Source of the DNA: Roseiarcus sp963775575
GTDB lineage: Bacteria; Pseudomonadota; Alphaproteobacteria; Rhizobiales; Beijerinckiaceae
Direction: 5' to 3'
NCBI GenBank assembly: GCA_963775575.1
Contig: CAVZJG010000002.1
Span: 2,294,001 to 2,358,000, forward strand
Length of the DNA stretch: 64,000 nt
The position numbers were made by a program, and so were the translations under genes. How positions within the stretch are numbered: position 1 is the first letter of the stretch; each line of letters begins with the position of its first letter. Positions 34,175-42,950 of this stretch are shown piece by piece. The notes beneath the pieces are model-generated. The model did not search any database. It was not told the origin of the DNA and was given only the letters and a program-made list of their open reading frames with translations.

Positions 34175-34879
34175 ATGACCAATCCGATGTCCAAAGTGAA
34201 AGGATGCATAGCTCCGACACTGTGTATATCGGTAGTGTTTTTGGCTGGATGCTCACCCGCCCAGAATTTGATTCGTCCTGGGGCAACGGTCGAGCAAATG
34301 CAACTCGATAGAGAGGAATGCCGCGCGGAAGTTATGAGAAGCTATTCCCAGCCAGCTCCAACTGGATACGGCGCAGCCATGAACTATTATTCGGCCAATA
34401 ACCTCACGATGGCAATGCTTGGTCCTTCAGAATTTGCAGACTGCCTCAAAAGGCACGGATTTGTGAATGTCACGATGGGCGCCGTACCACCTTTATTCGA
34501 TGCGGTAACTCGTGGAGATGCCGCTGCGGTGCGGGCGCTTCTCGACAACGGGGCAGACGTCAATGGCCAGATAAGTGGCGAGGTCGGGAACGGAATGAGC
34601 GTGAGCGGCGTGACTGTGCTGATGGATGCCACCTTCGAAGGTCACCTTGATGTGGTGCAGCTGCTGCTCGACAAAGAGGCTGACGTCAATGCCAAGGACA
34701 GCAATGGCAGGACCGCGCTGATGATAGCCTCACAGAACGGCCACCTTGATGTGGTGCAGGCGCTGCTCTCCAAGGGGGCTGACGTCAATGCCAAGAGGAA
34801 CGACGGCGCGACCCCGATGACACTGGCGAAAGATCCTGAGGTCAAAACCTTGTCGGTGCAAGCAGGCGCTAGACCATGA
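34175..34879 (+). CDS. Ankyrin-repeat lipoprotein
   Basis: A 234-aa predicted lipoprotein (lipobox LAGC, Cys about 26). Residues 30-105 are a distinct region with ATVEQMQLDREECRAEVMRSY and FADCLKRHGFV, a pattern seen in small alphaproteobacterial lipoproteins. Three ankyrin repeats follow (about 110-225) and the protein ends after a partial repeat. ATG 34175 has AGGAG eight bases upstream. Its last full repeats share DNA with the preceding gene. Function unknown. Confidence 0.8.
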   Translation: MTNPMSKVKGCIAPTLCISVVFLAGCSPAQNLIRPGATVEQMQLDREECRAEVMRSYSQPAPTGYGAAMNYYSANNLTMAMLGPSEFADCLKRHGFVNVTMGAVPPLFDAVTRGDAAAVRALLDNGADVNGQISGEVGNGMSVSGVTVLMDATFEGHLDVVQLLLDKEADVNAKDSNGRTALMIASQNGHLDVVQALLSKGADVNAKRNDGATPMTLAKDPEVKTLSVQAGARP

Positions 34880-35072
34880 CTGTTTTAAGCGACAGCGCCG
34901 AACCAGGCGTACGGTTACGTTAACAGCTTACTTAACCCCTTTATTGCGAGAGGGGGATCGGAAATGGGGATTAATTAGGACATTACGGGGGCATGACACA
35001 TTACCCGATTTCAATACCATGCCCCGGACCTCTCACCCCTACCCTCCGCCACAAGCGGGGGGAATTCCCGCC

Positions 35073-35204
35073 TCACTTCGGGTACGGCGCCCTCAGCCCC
35101 GCCTCGCGCATGCGGCGGAAGATGTCGAAGGCCATGTCGCTGCGCACGCGGTCCGCCGTGACGATGTCGTCGACGAAGCAGATCAACTGGAACTTCAGCG
35201 CCCA
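35073..35204 (-). pseudogene. Detached 3' end of a mechanosensitive-channel gene
   Basis: About 130 bases are nearly identical to the 3' end of the MscS-family gene at 45062-45200, including its stop. They encode the last ~43 residues (LKFQLICFVDDIVTADRVRS and on to YPK). Similarity starts at about 35040 in the downstream sequence (ACCCTCCGCCACAAGCGGGG) and ends abruptly near 35204. There a short unrelated plus-strand frame (AKLGFEATLQPIAKAG, stop) begins. No intact gene exists between 34880 and 35335; the stretch is a patchwork of fragments. Confidence 0.75.
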
Positions 35205-35335
35205 AATCGCCAAGCTCGGCTTCGAAGCGACCTTGCAGCCCATCGCCAAGGCGGGCTGAAGGCCAAAGAGAGAAAAGACATGGAATCAACGCGATAGACA
35301 ATTATTTCTTGTTAGGCGAAGCGCGCGCAGGCCGG

Positions 35336-37075
35336 TCAGGTCCCCGAGCGCTCGCCGTAGGTTCGCAGTTTCGCTTGCATGGCGAGGCTCAAAGGCATGA
35401 CCAGCTCGGCATTGTACGAGCCGGTCGGTCGCAGCGGCAATTGATGCGGACTCCGTTTGTCCGGTGAGTAGATCTGTTCGATCGCGACGGCGTAGGAACG
35501 CGACTGCGCCGCAGGCGATCCGCTCTTCACCGCCGGTGCGACATCGGTCGTGAAAATGGAAATCGTATGGTCGCTGTTGGCGACGATCTCGAACATGCGG
35601 AACTGCTGGGGAAAGTCGCGCAACGAAGAGGTCTCGATCTGCCAGAATCCCAGCTCGGGACGGGCAGGATCGGGCGATTTGAACGCGGTTACGCAGTTCA
35701 AGTGGCGATGCCCGGCGACCCACAGGACGAGGTTTGGATATTCGTGCAGCTTGGCAAACAGTTTCGGCTCGGACACGTAGGCGGCGGAGCTCCAGCCGAC
35801 GTAGGACCGAGCCGGCTCGACGCCGATCGGCACGTGCGCGGCGACGATCATGAGCTGGCCATTCGCCTGTCCGTCATCGAGCTCCTCGACTAGCCAATCA
35901 TAGCGGGCCTTGTCGAGCGAGCCGTGCCCGTAACCGGGAGAGCTGGTCTCGGAAAAGGCCGGGTTGGGGTCGTCATCCTTCTGGGTGTTGTCGAGCACGA
36001 TGACCTTGAGCGGCAGGTTCGCCTTCGGCGCAAAACTGTAGCAGGCAAATTCGCTGTCGACATTGGCCTGGGAGAACCCGTGGCCGACCGGCTGCGACAT
36101 CGTGTTGAAGAATTCGTTCATCCATTCCTTCCGTCTGAGCGAACGGCGGCTCGCGTCGGCGACGACTTTCGGCGGGCTCGCGAAATTGCCAACCGGTCCC
36201 GCGCCGATAATGGCGCCGTACGGCGTCGCGCCATCGAGCGCGCCCATGTAATAGTCGCGGTGGTTGATTCCCTCGGGGTCAGTGAAGAGGTCGCCGAGCT
36301 TGAGGATCTCCTCGCCGACATAAGTCGGCCGCAGGTAATCGTTGACTGGGTTCGTCCCCATCCAGAACTGATCGTGGTTGCCGATGGCCTGGTACCACTT
36401 GATCGACTTGTCGAGCCCCGCCGCGTTGTAGGGCTTCTGATAGTCGATGGTCGCGGCGCCGGCGTGAACGCCGGAGCTTGGGGCGATGGCCTTGCCATCG
36501 AGCACGTCAATGTACCATCTCAATTCATTGTACTGCGTGTTGTTGCAGGCGTCGCCGAGAGAGACGCCGAAGTCGATCGGGCGCTGTTCATGGATGGCGT
36601 TGATCGTTCGCACGGCGGCGTCGAGCACCTGCGTCGTTCCCAGCATGACCGGCGAATATCCCGGCATTACGCCGTCCTTGACGCCAAGGTAGATGGCCGA
36701 CGAGGGCGACTCCTTGTCGCAGATATGGATGTCGCTAATGGTAAAGAAGCGCAGCAGGCGCGCCGTCCTCTTCACCGAGGCCCCGGTGTAGGAAGCCGGC
36801 GCCAGATCGAGCCGCTTCTCGTAGTCGAGGCCCGGGCCGTAGCGCCAGGCGCCATAGCCGTTCGGGGCGTATTTCTCGACCTCGTCCGGACGGATCTTCG
36901 CCGAAGGTTTCGGATTCGGCAGCACCGTCCTCTGGCGCGTCGTCATGACGTCGGGGAATGGCGACAGAGCGCTGGGCTGAGAAGAAGCCGCGGCGCCGGC
37001 GCGGCCGACTGCAAAAGCAGAAAGCGCGAGGGCGCCCGCGCCCGCGCCGAAACGGCGCCGTGAGATCGTGGTCAT
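35336..37075 (-). CDS. Tat-exported metallophosphoesterase (TIGR03768/RPA4764-like)
   Basis: A 579-aa protein exported by the Tat system: ISRRRFGAGAGALALSAFAVG is a twin-arginine signal. The calcineurin-like phosphoesterase motifs are complete: SDIHICD (Asp115, His117), SLGDACNN (Asp175), AIGNHDQFW (Asn233, His234), AAHVPIG and AGHRHLN. This metal centre hydrolyses phosphate esters; the substrate is unknown. ATG 37075 is preceded by AAAGGACG. A longer frame adds 34 residues, part of which resembles the leader of the divergent HAD gene. It stands head to head with that gene. Confidence 0.87.
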   Translation of the reverse strand: MTTISRRRFGAGAGALALSAFAVGRAGAAASSQPSALSPFPDVMTTRQRTVLPNPKPSAKIRPDEVEKYAPNGYGAWRYGPGLDYEKRLDLAPASYTGASVKRTARLLRFFTISDIHICDKESPSSAIYLGVKDGVMPGYSPVMLGTTQVLDAAVRTINAIHEQRPIDFGVSLGDACNNTQYNELRWYIDVLDGKAIAPSSGVHAGAATIDYQKPYNAAGLDKSIKWYQAIGNHDQFWMGTNPVNDYLRPTYVGEEILKLGDLFTDPEGINHRDYYMGALDGATPYGAIIGAGPVGNFASPPKVVADASRRSLRRKEWMNEFFNTMSQPVGHGFSQANVDSEFACYSFAPKANLPLKVIVLDNTQKDDDPNPAFSETSSPGYGHGSLDKARYDWLVEELDDGQANGQLMIVAAHVPIGVEPARSYVGWSSAAYVSEPKLFAKLHEYPNLVLWVAGHRHLNCVTAFKSPDPARPELGFWQIETSSLRDFPQQFRMFEIVANSDHTISIFTTDVAPAVKSGSPAAQSRSYAVAIEQIYSPDKRSPHQLPLRPTGSYNAELVMPLSLAMQAKLRTYGERSGT

Positions 37076-37121
37076 GACTCGTCCTTTGGTTGTCAGCGGA
37101 GCAGCGTGCCCGTCGACCGTT

Positions 37122-37322
37122 GCGCCGCCAACCATAACCGTGAAGAATTTTCGAACCGATAACGCGCAAGGGAACACGCCCTCGGACAGGGAATTGGCGC
37201 CGAGCGCTGAAGAGATTCAGGCGCGGCTTATCGTCGCATCGGGACTCGTTCGAGTTGTTCCCGCGCTTATCCGGTCAATGCGTTGTCAATCCGGAAATGC
37301 TTCACGGCTATCGTCGGCGGCC
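37122..37322. repeat. Inverted leader repeats between the two divergent phosphatase genes
   Basis: The 44 bases at 37122-37165 (read on the minus strand) resemble 37280-37322 (plus strand), with about 33 matching positions and a shared core CTTCACGG. Each lies a similar distance upstream of its gene. Read as codons they would give LSVRKFFTVMVGG and LSIRKCFTAIVGG, with most differences at third positions. They may be duplicated leaders or mirrored operator sites. Confidence 0.55.
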
Positions 37323-37345
37323 GAAATTCAAGAAGGACTCCGGCC

Positions 37346-38332
37346 GTGAGAACGCTGCTCCTTAAGAGCCTGCTCGCTCTGCTGCTGCTGGCGAACGCCG
37401 CCTTCGCCGCCGATCGGCTGCCGTCCTGGAACGACACCGGCCCCAAGAGAGCGATCATCGCGTTCGTCGAGAAGGTGACGACAGAAGGCTCGCCGGACTT
37501 CGTCCCGGTCGCCGAGCGCATCGCCACGTTCGACAATGACGGCACGCTGTGGTCCGAGCAGCCGCTGTATTTCGAGTTCATCTTCGCGCTCGACCGCTTG
37601 CGGGCGCTCGCCCCGCAGCATCCCGAATGGATGATGGAGCAGCCGTTTGCGGCGGCGCTCAAGGGCGATGTGAAAGGCGCGCTTGCCGGCGGCGAACCCG
37701 CCGTCGCGCGGCTCCTTGCCGTCACCCATGCCGGGATGACCCCCGAGGAGTTCGACCAGATCGTTCGCGACTGGATCGCCGGCGCCCGACATCCAAGGAC
37801 CGGACGGCTCTACACCGAGATGGTCTATCAGCCGATGTTGGAATTGCTCGGCTACCTGCGGGCGAACGGCTTCAAGACCTTCATCGTCTCCGGCGGCGAG
37901 ATCGAATTCATTCGCGCGTGGTCCGAGAAGGTCTACGGCGTTCCGCCGGAACAGGTGGTTGGGAGCAGCGTGAAGACCAAGTTCGAATTGCGCGGCGACG
38001 AGCCCGTACTGACGCGCCTGCCTCAGATCGACTTCGTCAGCGACAACGCCGGCAAACCCGTGGCCATCAGCTCTCATATCGGCCGCCGCCCCATCGCCGC
38101 ATTCGGCAACTCGGACGGCGACCTGCAAATGCTCCAGTGGACAACCGCCGGGCGGGGCGCGCGTTTCGCCCTCCTGGTGCATCACACCGATTCCGCCCGC
38201 GAATGGGCCTACGACCGGCGATCCCCGATCGGCCGGCTGGACAAGGCGCTCGACGCAGCGCAGGCGAAGGGGTGGACGGTCGTCGACATGAAGAACGACT
38301 GGAATGTCATCTATCCCTACGAGATGAAGTGA
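37346..38332 (+). CDS. Exported HAD-family phosphatase
   Basis: A 328-aa protein with a signal peptide (LLLKSLLALLLLANAAFAAD) and a HAD fold. Motif I is FDNDGTLW (nucleophile Asp63, Asp65), motif II is TFIVSGG, and motif IV is FGNSDGDLQM. These are the catalytic Asp, Ser and acidic pair of periplasmic phosphatases. The GTG at 37346 follows AAGGA; an in-frame TTG at 37283 would precede the signal peptide. It is divergent from the metallophosphoesterase gene and next to a PAP2 phosphatase, pointing to extracytoplasmic phosphate-ester use. Confidence 0.86.
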   Translation: MRTLLLKSLLALLLLANAAFAADRLPSWNDTGPKRAIIAFVEKVTTEGSPDFVPVAERIATFDNDGTLWSEQPLYFEFIFALDRLRALAPQHPEWMMEQPFAAALKGDVKGALAGGEPAVARLLAVTHAGMTPEEFDQIVRDWIAGARHPRTGRLYTEMVYQPMLELLGYLRANGFKTFIVSGGEIEFIRAWSEKVYGVPPEQVVGSSVKTKFELRGDEPVLTRLPQIDFVSDNAGKPVAISSHIGRRPIAAFGNSDGDLQMLQWTTAGRGARFALLVHHTDSAREWAYDRRSPIGRLDKALDAAQAKGWTVVDMKNDWNVIYPYEMK

Positions 38333-38404
38333 GAGCGACGGACGTCCGCCGCCCCAATCCCTGAAGAGGACGCTTTGTCGCCGCGGGGCTCGAGCCCGTC
38401 CGCG

Positions 38405-41400
38405 TCAGAACAGCCAGGTCAAGTTTCCCTTGACCGAGTTGCTCGTGACGCGGTCGCCGTATTGGCCGGAATAGGACAGTCCGACCTCGGCGCGCGGGCC
38501 GAGGCGCAGCTCGAGCCCGCCCTCGAAAAGGGCCGTGTCGCGCGCGATCGGCAGGCCTGCGATCGCGAAGGTCTCGCCCGTGCTCTGGAACGTCAGCGTT
38601 TCCGTGGGCGTGAGCGAGCCGAAGGCGCGCTGCCAGGCGACCGAGACGCGCGGCGTCAGCGCCATGCCGTTGGCCAGGAGATAGTCGACGGCGGCCCTGC
38701 CGCCCAGCGTGGCGTAGCCGATGTCGAGATCGTTCGACGATCCGCTGAGCGCGGCGACGCCGCCGCCGTTCTCGGCGAAGCCGCCGACGTTGAGATGCGC
38801 GAAGGCGAGCCCGCCGAACGGTTCGGCGGCGATCTTGCCGAGCGTCATGCCATAGCTCGCCTCGCTGAAGACTTGCACCGTGGCCGCGTCGTAGCGGGCG
38901 GACGCCGTCTCGGCGAAGCCGGGAAACGCGAGCGAGCGCGTGGCGTCGAGCGCGCTGAAGCTCGCCGACGCAGCTGAGCGCAGGCTCCAAGGACCGAAAC
39001 TGGCCGCCACGTAGCCGGCCAGATGCGCGGCGCCGATGTCGGCCGCGCTGCCGCGGTCGCTGACGCTGACGGAGGAGTCGGTATAGCCGCCCGCGACGCC
39101 GGCCAGCCAGTTGGAGTCGAAGCGATGGTCGACGCCGGCGAAGAAGCCGCCAAGCGAGCGGCTCGCCGTGGCGGCGTCGCCGTCGCCGCCGAACCGGCCC
39201 CAGGAATCGATCGCCTGGATCCACGAAACCGTCGCCGGAACGGCTGCCGGCGCGGCCCCGGGCGAAATTGTCAGTCTTCCGCCTGCTGCATTAGCCAGAG
39301 CGGACGCCGCGGGCGACGAGCCGAGGTCGTCCGCGTACGTCATCGTCGTCGGGCCGCCGGACGCGAGCGCCGCCGTCGGTCCGTCGACGCCGGCGAATGA
39401 GGCCTGCCGCATCCGCCCCAGCAGCGCCTCGCGCACGAAAAAACTGTCGTTGAGCATCGCCGTCTGCGCGCTGGCGTAGATTTCGCCCGACAGCGCGCCG
39501 AAGGCGCGCTGTGCGCCTGCCGCGGATTGGGCGTCCAACGCCAGGTCAAGGCCGCTACCCGCCGGCCCGGCGCCGACGGCGTCGGCCACCGCAACCTGGT
39601 TGGGAGTCGTCGCGACGCTGACGTAAGGAACGCCGTTGCGCGCCAGCGTCAGGAACACGTCATACGCGTCGTAGCTCAACGAGGGTTGGAGGAAAGGCAG
39701 ATTGTCGGCGCTCACGTTGGCGAACGCGCCGTTGACGCCGCCGGTCGCAACGAGGATCGGGTAGGCGTGGCCGAGCTCCGCGCTGGCGCCGATCACGCTG
39801 GCGACGACCGCGCCGCCGGACAGCGTCGCCGTCCCGCCGACCTGGATCTGGTCGGCGCTGTTTCCGGCGACCTGCGCCTGATAGGTGGTTCCGGTCGCCG
39901 TCAGATTGTTGACGACCTGGATCGTGCCGGTCGAATTGCCCGGATTGCCCGGCGCGATGGTGGACCCAGAAAGCGAGTCGAGCGAACCGACGCTGCCGAC
40001 GCCGGAGAGCAGACCGGAATTGGCGAAGGTCCCGGTCATGACGCCCTCGTTGATGACGCTGCCGTCGTTGGTCAGGGCGCCGGTGAACACGCCGGCGCTG
40101 CCGAGCGCGAAGGTGGCGCCGGGCGAGACCGACAGCGGGCCGAGCAAACTGCCGGTGACGCCGAGCGCGCCGCCTTGAACGTTGACGCCGCCGGTGAACG
40201 TGTCGTCGCCCGCCAGCACCAGGGTTCCGGTGCCTTGCAGGGTCAGGCCGCCGGGGCCGGAAATATTATTGCTCCAGACGTCGAAGGCGTTGAAGCCGCC
40301 GAGCGCGGCGTTCATGTTGACCGTGACGTTGCTGGGGAAGGCGCCATAGCCGCCGGCGGCGGCGTACAGATTGAGCCGGGCCCAGCCGGAGCCGTTGTCG
40401 AGCGCCCCGCCCGACGGCAATTCGGTGGTGGCGAGAATCTCGTCGAGCTGGTCGACGCTGAGATACGGAAAGCGCGTCTCGATCAACACGTGCGCGTCGG
40501 CCGGCACGACCGGCGCCAGATTCGTGGGGCCGACCGCGGGAAGATCGTAGGTCAAGTAATAGGCGTAGTTCTGCGCCGCCTGCGTGTAGGCCGCCGCTGT
40601 GGGGATCGTTCCATTGCCGAGGCACGCGGCGAGGTTGCCGCACGCCGCCGCGTAGGGCGAAGCGCCGCCGCCGCCGAGACCGGCCTGCGTGAGATAGGTC
40701 TGCATCTGCGCGCTGAGCGATGGGAGATTGGCCTGAGTGAAGCCCGTGGTCTGGTAGGGCGGATTGTCGCCGGCCAGCGTTTCCGCGGTCACATAGGTGG
40801 CGAGGATTCGTCCGCCGATCACGTCCAGCGGGTAATGCACGCCGAAGACGTTGCGGCTGTAGCCGAAGTCCGCCGCGGACTGCAGCAGCTGCTGATAGTA
40901 TCCCGGCGCCAGGATGGCGAAAACAATCGCATTGACGGTGCCGATCGCCGAATGTCCGCTGGGAAAGGAGGGCGACGTCACATAGGACTGCCAGTTCTGC
41001 GGATCCGTGGAGATGTAGGCCGTCTGCTGAATCTCATAGGCGATGAGCGAGGAATTGGCCGGTGTGAAAGGATTGTTGGCGATCGCGCTCGACGTCTGAA
41101 AAGGCCGCGGATCGCCGTTGGGGTCGGCCGTCGTGTCGCCGTATGCGACGCCGTAGACGTCGATATGGCCGAAATAATTCTTCAAGTCGCCAGTCGTGGC
41201 GCCGGTCGCCATGTTGTCGACCACGGAAGTCACCGCGGCCGCGACCGCTGTCGGGAGAGTCGGCGCGGTCGGAATCCCGGCCGCGCTGAAATAGAAATTC
41301 GGATTGTTCGGGAATGCGCCGATCAGAATGCTTTGGGGAGCTTGGTCGACGAGCGCATTTTCCGCGGCGAGCGTCCTGCGGGCCGCGCTCGCGCCGGCGT

Positions 41401-41683
41401 AAATCTCTTCTTCCGTTTGCATGTTCGCCTCGAGCACGGCGAGGCCGGCGGGCGAGTTCAAGAGCGAGCCGAACGGCAACAGTAGATTGACCTGGGTGGA
41501 GCATAGCGTTGGCGGCTGCGTCGTCGGCGCGCACGCCGAGTTCTGAGCGAGCGCCGCGCCTGGCGCCGCCAGCGCGGCGAGCAGGATCGCCCACGACAGG
41601 CGGCGCAGCGGCGGCGCAAGGTCCAAGCGGATGAGCCCAGCGGCTGCCCGCGCGAAGGCGCACGACTTTGCGCGAGCTGACAT
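38405..41683 (-). CDS. PAP2 acid phosphatase fused to an autotransporter
   Basis: A 1,092-aa protein. The signal peptide ends near ALA/QNS (about 46). Residues 60-310 are a PAP2/vanadium-haloperoxidase-type phosphatase: GDPRPF (Arg193), PSFPSGHSAIGT (241-244) and GYSRNVFGVHYPLDVIGG (Arg277, His283, Asp287). Residues 450-790 contain passenger-like repeats (GTGTLVLAGDDTFTGGVNVQGG, GNSTGTIQV). The last ~280 residues form an autotransporter barrel ending NLTWLF with a terminal Phe. The phosphatase would be displayed on or outside the outer membrane. ATG 41683 follows a G-rich site. It lies 34 bases downstream of another outer-membrane barrel gene on the same strand. Confidence 0.87.
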   Translation of the reverse strand: MSARAKSCAFARAAAGLIRLDLAPPLRRLSWAILLAALAAPGAALAQNSACAPTTQPPTLCSTQVNLLLPFGSLLNSPAGLAVLEANMQTEEEIYAGASAARRTLAAENALVDQAPQSILIGAFPNNPNFYFSAAGIPTAPTLPTAVAAAVTSVVDNMATGATTGDLKNYFGHIDVYGVAYGDTTADPNGDPRPFQTSSAIANNPFTPANSSLIAYEIQQTAYISTDPQNWQSYVTSPSFPSGHSAIGTVNAIVFAILAPGYYQQLLQSAADFGYSRNVFGVHYPLDVIGGRILATYVTAETLAGDNPPYQTTGFTQANLPSLSAQMQTYLTQAGLGGGGASPYAAACGNLAACLGNGTIPTAAAYTQAAQNYAYYLTYDLPAVGPTNLAPVVPADAHVLIETRFPYLSVDQLDEILATTELPSGGALDNGSGWARLNLYAAAGGYGAFPSNVTVNMNAALGGFNAFDVWSNNISGPGGLTLQGTGTLVLAGDDTFTGGVNVQGGALGVTGSLLGPLSVSPGATFALGSAGVFTGALTNDGSVINEGVMTGTFANSGLLSGVGSVGSLDSLSGSTIAPGNPGNSTGTIQVVNNLTATGTTYQAQVAGNSADQIQVGGTATLSGGAVVASVIGASAELGHAYPILVATGGVNGAFANVSADNLPFLQPSLSYDAYDVFLTLARNGVPYVSVATTPNQVAVADAVGAGPAGSGLDLALDAQSAAGAQRAFGALSGEIYASAQTAMLNDSFFVREALLGRMRQASFAGVDGPTAALASGGPTTMTYADDLGSSPAASALANAAGGRLTISPGAAPAAVPATVSWIQAIDSWGRFGGDGDAATASRSLGGFFAGVDHRFDSNWLAGVAGGYTDSSVSVSDRGSAADIGAAHLAGYVAASFGPWSLRSAASASFSALDATRSLAFPGFAETASARYDAATVQVFSEASYGMTLGKIAAEPFGGLAFAHLNVGGFAENGGGVAALSGSSNDLDIGYATLGGRAAVDYLLANGMALTPRVSVAWQRAFGSLTPTETLTFQSTGETFAIAGLPIARDTALFEGGLELRLGPRAEVGLSYSGQYGDRVTSNSVKGNLTWLF

Positions 41684-41717
41684 TGAAACACCCCCCCGTG
41701 TTTGCAACGCGGCGACG

Positions 41718-42950
41718 CTAGAACGAATACTCGAGCCCGACCGTGGCGCCCTGGAAGAGCACGTTCGAGCCGCAGTTGACGCCGAGCGCGCGCACGCTCG
41801 CCGTCGGCGGAGACCCGAGCGTAACGGTCGTATACGTTTCCCGGATTTGTCCGGGCGCCAAAGCGACGCCGTCGAGCCACAGCGCTTCGTAGCCCACCTT
41901 GAGCGTCAGCCCTCTTGCGAGTTGATATTTCACCTGCAAGTCGGCCTCGCCGGCGAAGGCGGCCGCGTTGGTCGTGGCTTGCGTCGGGTATGGCGTCTTC
42001 GAGATGCTGACCACGGTTGTCTGTTCGGCGTTGTTGTCGAAAACGCCGGCCTTGATCACTCCATTGATCGAAAAACGCCCAAACTCCAGCAGTTTGGCGT
42101 CCACGCCGACTTGCGCGCCGTAAAGGTTGTTTCGCGTGCTGGTGGTCCAGAATGGGGGATAAGCTCCCGCCGGCGTCGAGCCCGGGTAGCTAGCACAATT
42201 ACCCAAAACGAGTTCGTCAAGACTGTCGGTGGTGCAATGCTTTTTCCAATCCGGCGCCGTGAGATCGGCGGGGGTCAACCAGCCCACCAGCTCGTCGTTC
42301 AATTGGAGCCAACGGAATCCCGCCAGCAAGGTCACGCGGGGGGAAAGATCCAACCGCCCGTTGACCTCGGCGCTGTATAGGCTCGAGGCGTCTTTCCAAA
42401 CCATCGCTTGGTCGGCGAAATCCTGAGTTTGCCAGAACGCGCCGGGGGCATACATGACCAGCCAGTCCGCCGGATTGGTGGGACCAACCGTCTTTGTGGC
42501 GCTCTGGGTGAAAATGTTGAAATACGAGAATTCCGCGCCGTAGCCGGATTCGTCGTGATAGGTCACGCTTACTTTCGGTCCGGCGGAGAAGCCTTGCCAA
42601 AACTGGTTGCCGTTGAACGCTTCGGCGGCCGAGGCGGCGGCGGTCTGCGTATCGGCGTACGTCATGCTGCTGCCCGACAGGAGTCCAACGAGCGATTGAT
42701 TGGCGCCGCCCGTGCGGCCCAAGACGATCGTCTCGGCCGAGAACGTCCATCGCGGCGCGCTCTGCGGCAGGTCGACCGGTTTTTGGGCGGACGACGGGAG
42801 CGACCCGTCGGCGCCCACTGGCCAGCCGGCAAAGCCCTCTTGCGCTCTGGCCGCGCCGGCGGTCAGGAGCGGCGCGGCGAACAGAGAGCAGAGGAAGCAA
42901 GCGGCGACAAACCCAGGTCTATGCCGAAACGACGCAAGACATGTTCTCAT
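41718..42950 (-). CDS. Outer-membrane beta-barrel protein (BBP7/Lpg1974-like)
   Basis: A 410-aa protein with a signal peptide (FVAACFLCSLFAAPLLTAGAARA, cleavage near AQE). The mature part alternates hydrophobic and polar residues, as in a beta barrel, and ends VGLEYSF with the C-terminal Phe needed for barrel insertion. Motifs such as VTLLAGFRWLQLNDEL, NNLYGAQVGVDAKLL and LKVGYEALWLDGVALAP fit the BBP7/Lpg1974 group of pore-like proteins. ATG 42950 follows GGGGGG; the in-frame upstream extension is rejected as Arg-rich. It is probably co-transcribed with the PAP2-autotransporter. Confidence 0.8.
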   Translation of the reverse strand: MRTCLASFRHRPGFVAACFLCSLFAAPLLTAGAARAQEGFAGWPVGADGSLPSSAQKPVDLPQSAPRWTFSAETIVLGRTGGANQSLVGLLSGSSMTYADTQTAAASAAEAFNGNQFWQGFSAGPKVSVTYHDESGYGAEFSYFNIFTQSATKTVGPTNPADWLVMYAPGAFWQTQDFADQAMVWKDASSLYSAEVNGRLDLSPRVTLLAGFRWLQLNDELVGWLTPADLTAPDWKKHCTTDSLDELVLGNCASYPGSTPAGAYPPFWTTSTRNNLYGAQVGVDAKLLEFGRFSINGVIKAGVFDNNAEQTTVVSISKTPYPTQATTNAAAFAGEADLQVKYQLARGLTLKVGYEALWLDGVALAPGQIRETYTTVTLGSPPTASVRALGVNCGSNVLFQGATVGLEYSF

